From Candidatus Omnitrophota bacterium (GTDB taxonomy: Bacteria; Omnitrophota; Gorgyraeia; Tantalellales; Tantalellaceae), in contig JABMSC010000169.1 of assembly GCA_013204685.1 (NCBI GenBank), forward strand, positions 1 to 12,064: 12,064 nucleotides of DNA, given 5' to 3'. Numbering within the stretch: position 1 is the stretch's first letter; each line of letters starts with the position of its first letter. The position numbers and the translations under genes are program-made. The notes beneath the pieces were generated by a model. The model was not told the origin of the DNA and made no database searches. It worked only from the letters and a program-made list of their open reading frames with translations. Below, in pieces: positions 5,871-12,064 of the stretch.

Positions 5871-7400
5871 ATGAAAATTAAACTAGCCGCCATATTGGTC
5901 GTATCTTCATTTTTTCTGGGAAGTTTCTGCCTCCTGCCGAATGCAGCTGTTTATGCCGCTGAGAAAAAAGACGTAGAAATGGAAAAGGCCCTGTGGCTTT
6001 ATGGACATGAAGACTACGATGAAGCCTATGTTCTCCTTAAGGATCTTAGGGAAAAAAGAAGAGATTCTTCTTTAGTTGCCTATTATCTCGGTATGACTTG
6101 CAAGCAGATGCAGAACTATAGGGAAGCCGAATCTTACCTGGTCTCAGCTGTCACCTTAAGGCCAAAAGTTAAGGAAGCGCTTGTCGAACTAATTGATCTT
6201 CTATACAAAATCGATAAACTCCAAGAAGCAAAAAAATGGATCAAAGTGGCTGAAGAAGAATCCGCTTATCCTGCGCAGGTAGCGTTTTTAAAGGGGCTCG
6301 TTCTTCTTAAGGAAGGGGAGGATACCGAAGGCGCTATTGAATCCTTCAAAGAAGCCGAATCGCTTGATGAGGCGCTCACTCAAAACTGCGACTATTACAT
6401 AGGGCTTGCTTACGTACAATCTAAGCAACTGAAAGAAGCTAAAAAAGTTTTTAGAGAAGTTGTCACGCAGGGTCCGAATACGGGGCTGGCGACTTTTTCG
6501 GGGCAGTATCTCGACGCGATCAACAGAAAACAGGAAGCAAAAAGAATACTTAGGGGAAGCGCCGGTGCAGCTGTTCAGTATGACAGTAACGTGCTTCTTC
6601 AGCCGGCCGGTACGACTCTAGCCGTTGGTATCGGCAATAAAAGTGATTGGCGTCAGGTTTATACCGGAAACGTCGAAGCTAATATTTATCCTAAAGATTT
6701 CTTTTCACTCAAAGCGGGATATTCTTTCTATTATGCGAAACAGACAGACCTGGGCTTTTATGATACGGTTACGCATAATATATACGCTCAGCCGAGTTTT
6801 TACATGGGAAACGTTGCATTAAATATACCAACTTATTACCAGCACGTGGGGATTAATGATAAAAATTACCTGAGCACAGGCGGCGTAGGTCTTCAGAGCA
6901 ACATTAAGCTTGGCAGGAACCATATGGCACAAGCTGCTTTTAACTATAGACGGGAAAATTACCTGTGGGGCTCGCCCGTCCCGGAAGATAATAGAGACTC
7001 CAATGAATATTTCTGGAATATTGGCTGGTATTATTTCTTCGGAAACAATAAAGGTGTGGCACACATGAAATATACCTTTAATATTGACGATACAAATGGG
7101 GCGAATTACAGGTACATAGGTAACAGGTTTACCGTACAAACAGCGGTTCCATTAACCAAGAAGCTAAGCGCAGGTACAACTATTGACTTTTTTGTTCAGG
7201 ATTTCTTTTTTAAGCAGAACTCGGTTTACAAGAAAAAAAGAAAAGACACGGTGTTTACCGCAACCGCATTTCTCGGGTATGAGGTATTTAAAAATTGCGA
7301 AGTGCAGCTGAATTACATATATGTTAGCGATGTTTCAAATATAGGCATATATAAGTACACCAGAGATATCTACAGCATGGGAATAAGATATAAATTCTAA
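5871..7400 (+). CDS. Outer-membrane protein: periplasmic TPR domain plus C-terminal beta-barrel (Slam/DUF560-like architecture)
   Basis: A 509-residue envelope protein. A signal peptide runs to about residue 30 (VYAA then EKK). Residues about 36-225 are a TPR solenoid (ALWLYGHEDYDEAYVLLKDL, YYLGMTCKQMQNYREAESYL, YYIGLAYVQSKQLKEAKKVF). From about residue 229 to the end the sequence alternates polar and aromatic residues as amphipathic strands, opens with GAAVQYDSNVLLQP, and closes with IRYKF, whose C-terminal Phe is the typical outer-membrane insertion signal. A barrel of about 280 residues fits 12-14 strands. This order and size match Slam (surface lipoprotein assembly modulator) exporters, which translocate neighbouring cargo. 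TPR-barrel proteins of other kinds, such as exopolysaccharide porins, are also possible. The start lacks a clear SD, so the signal peptide sets it. The downstream FecR protein begins 18 bases after the stop. Confidence 0.85.
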   Translation: MKIKLAAILVVSSFFLGSFCLLPNAAVYAAEKKDVEMEKALWLYGHEDYDEAYVLLKDLREKRRDSSLVAYYLGMTCKQMQNYREAESYLVSAVTLRPKVKEALVELIDLLYKIDKLQEAKKWIKVAEEESAYPAQVAFLKGLVLLKEGEDTEGAIESFKEAESLDEALTQNCDYYIGLAYVQSKQLKEAKKVFREVVTQGPNTGLATFSGQYLDAINRKQEAKRILRGSAGAAVQYDSNVLLQPAGTTLAVGIGNKSDWRQVYTGNVEANIYPKDFFSLKAGYSFYYAKQTDLGFYDTVTHNIYAQPSFYMGNVALNIPTYYQHVGINDKNYLSTGGVGLQSNIKLGRNHMAQAAFNYRRENYLWGSPVPEDNRDSNEYFWNIGWYYFFGNNKGVAHMKYTFNIDDTNGANYRYIGNRFTVQTAVPLTKKLSAGTTIDFFVQDFFFKQNSVYKKKRKDTVFTATAFLGYEVFKNCEVQLNYIYVSDVSNIGIYKYTRDIYSMGIRYKF

Positions 7401-7407
7401 TCATATC

Positions 7408-7413
7408 AGGAGG
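7408..7413 (+). promoter_or_regulatory. Shine-Dalgarno site deciding the FecR-protein start
   Basis: AGGAGG is two bases from ATG 7416 but five from ATG 7419. The second is the normal distance, so ATG 7419 is the preferred start. Confidence 0.75.
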
Positions 7414-7418
7414 AAATG

Positions 7419-10313
7419 ATGAGGAAGTTTTTCATTTTTGTGATATTAATATCTTTTGCTTTTAGTTCTTTCGCATTAGCCGAAGGAGAAAAAATAGGCG
7501 AGTTCCGAGCCGTGCAGGGAAGGGTAGATGTACTGCATGCATCTAACACGGAAGACGTAAAGGCTCGCCAGGACGATCCGGTTTTCCTGGGGGATATTGT
7601 CAGGACAAAAAGCAACTCTAAGACCGAGATAGTTTTTGATGATAAAAGCATTCTCAGGATAGCCCCTAACTCACGCATAGAGATCGAGAAGTACATTATT
7701 GACGCCAGAGGAAAGCGCCAGGATGCTATCGTCAAACTATACCGCGGAAAAATCAGAGCAATAGTCTCGAAAAAAGGAGCTTCATCTACATTCCATATAG
7801 TTACTCCTACGGCTAAAGGCACAGTAAAAGGAACAGACATATTTGCTATGTATCAGGCAGATTCAACAGGTATATTTGTCAGAAGAGGGAGTATGAGCGT
7901 TTATAACCCAGAACATCCCGGTGAAGTAGTAAGGGTTGGCAAAGGGAGTTCTGTCAGAGTGCCGGCTTCAGGCGGACCGAAGGACCTGCGGCCTTACAGC
8001 GAAGCGGAACTTGTAATGTATGAAAAAGAAACGAAACCCGTCTCTCTCATCAGAAAAAAACTTCTTGGTAAAGGCGTAGTCAAACTTAAAGGCAGTGTTA
8101 CTTCTATGGAAGGTGATGTTGTTATTTTCCCCAAAAATGGCAATAAGGGACGTAAAGTCAAAATGGATGAAATTATTTCTGAAGGAGACAGGATAGTCAC
8201 ACAGGAAAACGGCAAAGTTGAGATAACCCTTGATAACGGAAATAAGCTTTCACTAAATTCTTCGTCGGAGATAATTATCAAGAATCTTAAGCAAGACACC
8301 AAAACCGGTAATTATGAAAACACTTTTGAATCTGATTACGGAAAGATCAAAGCAATAGTTGAAAAAATAGGTTCAAAGTCCACGTTTGAAGTAAAAACTC
8401 CTAACGCGGTTTGCGGCGTGCGCGGCACGATAATGTATCTCGATATTGTAACCGCTTTAACAACTGCATATTATGAGGGTGGTGACGGGTTTATGATGAG
8501 TTTAATTAGCGGGTTAACCGAAGATATAGGTCCCGGGCAGCATTCTTCGGCAGATATGCAGGGGAATCTTTTATCCCCGCTAAATACTACCCGACAGCAA
8601 AGAATGGCCTTTGTTGCCGCGTGGGGACTTTTGGCGAGTGGTGGTGACCTTGGCGATTTGGGGCAGAATACCCCCGGAGCGAATCTTCCTCATAAACCGG
8701 TTGGCGGCAAAGTTATTGACCCGCGCCTGATTCAAAAATTATTAGCGGGTTCAGGTTTATCTCCCGGGATTTTAGGTAAAATCCCCTTCAGGGTATATGA
8801 AAACGAAACGAGTGAAGGCGGCACAACAACACGGGAAGATTTTTATGGACCGTTTGGAAATGTTCTGCCGGGACCTTTAGCTACCAGTCCTGATGATGCA
8901 TATTTTTCTATCGGAGGCGGTACGGTAGCGGGAGATCCTACAGTGAATAACACGGGGTTTGGTGGTGCATGGGTAACGGAAACAACAACTAGTAATAGAG
9001 TAAAAGGGAGATATTCCGGTTGGCTCTCAACAAGAAGGGTATGGCAGACAAACCCGCAGAATTTTCAACACACAGCTTCTTCAAGTGACGGCCAGCTGTA
9101 TGGAAAGATCATAGGCCGTGCGGGTGGGAATGTAACAGGTGTTGATTGTACCAGCAGAACAGTAAGAGGGAAACTGGTAGGTATATATTCTGACAGTTCA
9201 GGAAGAGGGGGAACTTTTTCATCTTTTTTTAGAGGCAGTGCTAATGGTGATACTTTTGATATCGGCAGTGTTGAAGAAAAGTTTAACTCAAGAGGGCCAA
9301 TCAACGTTGCTCCCGGTGCATTGTTCACTGCAGCGACCCATGGAGCTGATCTATTAAATAACGTCAGATCCGTTAGTAGTGTCAATGTAAACGAAAATAA
9401 CGGTGAAGGGTCCTTTGACAGCACGGGAGGAGCGATAGTATTCGAAAGGCTTGGCGGTGAAGCCTTAAGCCTGGATGGGAAAAGATGGGGAACCTGGTGG
9501 GTTGTCGGAAATGGTACTTTTACTGGACGGCCTACGGGACCAGGGGCCGTTGACTGGACGCTTGCCGTGAGCGGAAAACATCAGCCGCTCTGGGGGGCTC
9601 CTTCAAATACGAATGGAGGATGGCTTGCGACGGTTGATGGAAATGAATGGACATCAGACAGCTTTACAGGCGAATTTGATGGACATGCGCTTTGGAAAGA
9701 CACGGACAACAGAGTTCATGGAGTAAATATCCTTAATGGCCATTTAATAGGTTCACCCAATGTGGTGAAATGGTCCGCTGTGGGTGGCGCAGAATGGGCT
9801 GAAGTGACTGATTTATTGACTGAAGGGTCATCGGGTATGGGTTTTACTATGAGTGAGTTCAATGATTTTGTGTCGGTTCCCATAGTCGAAGCCCAGTCAG
9901 CCATGATGTCAACGATAACGAATAGACCGGTAGGCTACAGTTTTGACAGCGCAACTTTCAACGGTCATTTTTATAACGCAGTTGATACGAGTACGCTTGC
10001 ACCCGGGACTCCTGCAAATATCTGGGCCGGTGCATTAACGGGAACTTATAGTGGAACAGTTCCAAATGGTTGGCAGTTGGATCTTGCCGGGTCCGGGGGG
10101 GAAAGTGTAAATATTTCAGGCGATGGATGGAATACAGCAAATGGTACCTGGCATGGGACCATCCCGACCAACGGAGGAACCCTTTCGGATGGAAGCACTT
10201 TCACCGGCGAAGTTGGAGGCGTTTTTACCGGCAATAGCACGGACGGGGGCACCATAGAAGGAATGGGCACAGGTACATGGGCTTCAGGCGGCGGCTCAGT
10301 GTCAAGCGGCTAG
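7419..10313 (+). CDS. Large secreted protein with two FecR domains and a Gly/Trp/Thr-rich beta region
   Basis: A 964-residue protein counted from ATG 7419. A signal peptide (about 1-21, FALA then EGEK) has a signal peptidase I site and no lipobox. FecR unit 1 spans about 25-190 (GDIVRTKSNSKTEIVFDD, then STFHIVTPTAKGTVKGTDIF). FecR unit 2 spans about 219-370 (GDRIVTQENGKVEITLDNGN, then STFEVKTPNAVCGVRGTIMY), clearly a duplication. From about residue 400 the sequence is low in charge and rich in Gly, Thr, Ser and Trp, with repeated F-x-G-x-[FY/V]-x-G elements (SFTGEFDGHALW near 748, TFNGHFYNA near 846, FTGEVGGVFTG near 928). This suggests a long beta structure or beta-barrel-like cargo domain. 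Unlike the anti-sigma regulator FecR, it has no N-terminal cytoplasmic part or internal membrane helix and no neighbouring sigma factor. It is best read as an exported or surface protein, probably a partner of the outer-membrane protein 18 bases upstream. The exact function is unknown. Confidence 0.88.
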   Translation: MRKFFIFVILISFAFSSFALAEGEKIGEFRAVQGRVDVLHASNTEDVKARQDDPVFLGDIVRTKSNSKTEIVFDDKSILRIAPNSRIEIEKYIIDARGKRQDAIVKLYRGKIRAIVSKKGASSTFHIVTPTAKGTVKGTDIFAMYQADSTGIFVRRGSMSVYNPEHPGEVVRVGKGSSVRVPASGGPKDLRPYSEAELVMYEKETKPVSLIRKKLLGKGVVKLKGSVTSMEGDVVIFPKNGNKGRKVKMDEIISEGDRIVTQENGKVEITLDNGNKLSLNSSSEIIIKNLKQDTKTGNYENTFESDYGKIKAIVEKIGSKSTFEVKTPNAVCGVRGTIMYLDIVTALTTAYYEGGDGFMMSLISGLTEDIGPGQHSSADMQGNLLSPLNTTRQQRMAFVAAWGLLASGGDLGDLGQNTPGANLPHKPVGGKVIDPRLIQKLLAGSGLSPGILGKIPFRVYENETSEGGTTTREDFYGPFGNVLPGPLATSPDDAYFSIGGGTVAGDPTVNNTGFGGAWVTETTTSNRVKGRYSGWLSTRRVWQTNPQNFQHTASSSDGQLYGKIIGRAGGNVTGVDCTSRTVRGKLVGIYSDSSGRGGTFSSFFRGSANGDTFDIGSVEEKFNSRGPINVAPGALFTAATHGADLLNNVRSVSSVNVNENNGEGSFDSTGGAIVFERLGGEALSLDGKRWGTWWVVGNGTFTGRPTGPGAVDWTLAVSGKHQPLWGAPSNTNGGWLATVDGNEWTSDSFTGEFDGHALWKDTDNRVHGVNILNGHLIGSPNVVKWSAVGGAEWAEVTDLLTEGSSGMGFTMSEFNDFVSVPIVEAQSAMMSTITNRPVGYSFDSATFNGHFYNAVDTSTLAPGTPANIWAGALTGTYSGTVPNGWQLDLAGSGGESVNISGDGWNTANGTWHGTIPTNGGTLSDGSTFTGEVGGVFTGNSTDGGTIEGMGTGTWASGGGSVSSG

Positions 10314-10332
10314 ATCAATTCTTAAGGAGAAT

Positions 10333-12064
10333 ATGGATAAACTAAAAAGAGAACTTGGTCTGTTACATATTTTTTGTATTGCTTCGGGAGCTATGATAAG
10401 CTCCGGGATCTTTATTCTGCCAGCCCTTGCGTCCATGCAGGCAGGACCTGCAATGATCATTTCCTACATACTGGCGGGGTTTCTGGCGATGACAGGCATG
10501 CTGTCTCAGGCAGAACTAGTCTCCGCCATGCCCAAAGCGGGAGGCACTTATTTTTATGTAACCCGCAGCATGGGTCCTGCACTTGGGACTATTGACGGGC
10601 TTCTTACGTGGCTATCGATATCTCTAAAAAGCTCGTTTGCTCTTGTGGGTATGGCCGCTTTTACGACTCTGGTGGTGGATATTGACCCGCGTTTAATAGC
10701 GCTTGCATTTTGTTCCTTATTTCTGGTTATTAATTTTATCGGCATCAAAGAAGCCGGAAGATTTCAGGTAATTCTTGTAGTCTTTCTTATCGCTCTTCTC
10801 TTGCTATATGTAATTCGAGGGATACCTGTAGTTAATGTCCGGAATTTTGAGCCATTTATGCCGCATGGGATTGATTCCGTGTTTTTTACGGCAGGTTTTG
10901 TGTTTGTCTCATTCGGTGGATTGCTTAAGATCGCCAGTATCGCGGAAGAAGTGAAGGATCCAGCCAGGACCATTCCCCGCGGTATGATCCTTTCACTTGC
11001 AGCAGTAAGTATTCTGTACGTGCTGGTGGTTTTTGTGACAACAGGTGTTCTCGGTAGTGAAAAGCTCGGAACTTCTCTTACCCCTCTTTCTGATGGCGCA
11101 GCCGTTTTTATGGGAGGGTGGGGGAGAATTGCTCTAGGGATTGCCGCCATTTTAGCATTTGTATCAACCGCAAATGCAGGTATTATGTCCGCTTCCAGAT
11201 ATCCATTGGCATTAAGTCGCGATCGCTTGCTTCCTGCTATTTTTAGCAGTGTCCACGGGAGGTTCAAGACCCCGGGTATCGCGATCCTTACTACCGGAAT
11301 TTTTATGATCGCTGCTCTTTTTCTCAACTTGAAGATACTTGTTGAGGTCGCTTCGACCGTTCTGATATTCACGTTTATTTTTTCCTGCCTGTGCGTTATT
11401 ATCATGCGTGAAAGCGGAATCCAGAACTATCAGCCACGCTTTCGTTCTCCTCTCTACCCATGGGTGCAGATCGTAGGCATAATTGGATGCTGGCTTCTGG
11501 TAGTTAACATGGGCAAAGAAGCTCTTTTTATCGGGTCTGTATTTTTTACATGTGGACTGGCGGTATTCTGGTTTTACGGGCGCGTGACCGCTAAAAGGGA
11601 TTTTGCGCTTCTTCACCTTATTGAAAGGGTAGCGGCCAAGGAACTTGTAAAAGTTACACTGGAGTCAGAGCTAAAAGAGATAATACTGGAAAGGGATGAC
11701 ATAACAAAGGACAGGTTTGATAAGTTAGTGGAAGAGAGCACTGTTCTGGATATTGAAGGCCCCTTGCCGGTAGGGGAATTCTTTAAGATAGTTGCGGAAA
11801 AGATCTCACCAAAAACAGATGTTGACCGGGCGCTTATTCTGGAAAAGCTTCTTGATCGGGAAGAGGAGTCGAGCACCGTTTTAAGCCCGGGACTTGCAAT
11901 ACCGCATATAATAATTGATGGCGAACACAAATTCGAGATATTACTTGCGCGCTGCAAAGAGGGAATAGTCTTTCCCGGAAAGGACCAACTGGTTCACACA
12001 GTATTTGTTATTGTCGGTACGAGAGATGAAAATTTCTTTCATCTCTCGTACCGACAATAACAAA
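10333..12064 (+). CDS. APC-family amino-acid permease fused to a PTS EIIA-type domain, 3' end unreliable
   Basis: At least 570 genuine residues. About residues 1-425 form a 12-helix permease with the APC helix-1 signature (GAMISSGIF), PKAGGTYFY, and the EEVKDPARTIPRG motif typical of amino-acid:cation transporters. A helical cytoplasmic linker follows. From about residue 455 an EIIA-type (mannitol/fructose/Ntr) domain runs with LLDREEESSTVLSPGLAIPH, where H525 is the expected phospho-histidine, and then VFVIVGTRDENFFHL. Such a tail suggests regulation of uptake by PTS-type phosphorylation. AAGGAG at 10324-10329 sets the start, 19 bases after the FecR-protein stop. The visible stop TAA at 12058-12060 lies in the second arm of a perfect fold-back, and the EIIA domain is about 25-30 residues short. 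The last six or so residues and the stop are therefore probably not real. Confidence 0.88.
12004..12064. repeat. Perfect 28-bp terminal inverted repeat (probable fold-back artefact)
   Basis: Bases 12004-12031 are the exact reverse complement of 12037-12064, separated by five bases (12032-12036). The second arm stops precisely at the end of the window, lies inside a coding domain, has no U tract, and interrupts a conserved EIIA motif just after DENFFHL. Together this points to a chimeric or mis-assembled contig end rather than a biological hairpin. Confidence 0.85.

Noticed and set aside
10764..11405. Long open frame on the - strand (213 codons) inside the permease gene
   Set aside because: It is opposite conserved membrane helices and motifs of the APC family. 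The product has no coherent domain.
12004..12064. Reading the terminal hairpin as a transcription terminator or inverted repeat of a mobile element
   Set aside because: There is no U tract, it lies within an unfinished conserved domain, its arms mirror coding sequence exactly, and it ends at the final base. A contig-end artefact explains it better.

Overview
The window reads as chromosomal DNA of a Gram-negative bacterium. Reasons: a secreted tetratricopeptide protein, an outer-membrane beta-barrel ending in an aromatic C-terminal signature, signal peptides, sigma70-like promoters and mostly strong AGGAGG ribosome binding sites. All supported genes lie on the + strand. Composition is moderate, somewhat AT-rich. 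A small histone-fold gene, an amino-acid permease fused to a PTS-type EIIA domain, and FecR/TPR envelope proteins would suit a candidate phylum such as Omnitrophota or another PVC-adjacent lineage. That placement is inference only. No rRNA, tRNA, transposase or CRISPR was seen.

Layout. (1) 1-850: the 3' end of a probable GIDE-type membrane protein, then lemA, closed by a hairpin terminator. (2) 877-1242: a 67-residue histone-fold protein followed by two further terminator-like hairpins. (3) 1263-4848: an aspartate module, asdA (L-aspartate 4-decarboxylase) behind a clear promoter, then aspT (aspartate:alanine antiporter). Together they should import aspartate, decarboxylate it to alanine plus CO2, and export alanine, which generates proton motive force. 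(4) 4836-5709: a secreted TPR protein whose leader holds a 15-bp hairpin pairing an SD-like arm with an anti-SD-like arm, and which has no usable SD at its start. (5) 5765-12064: an operon-like run behind a strong promoter. It comprises a TPR plus outer-membrane beta-barrel protein, a 964-residue secreted protein with two FecR domains and a long Gly/Trp/Thr-rich beta region, and an APC permease fused to an EIIA domain.

The most interesting points are the bacterial histone gene and the TPR-barrel/FecR pair. The pair's architecture resembles Slam-type (type XI) exporters with an adjacent cargo, which is a hypothesis. The last 61 bases form a perfect 28-bp fold-back ending exactly at the window end. 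The apparent stop codon of the last gene lies inside the second arm, so that C-terminus is probably an assembly or amplification artefact and the gene should be treated as truncated.
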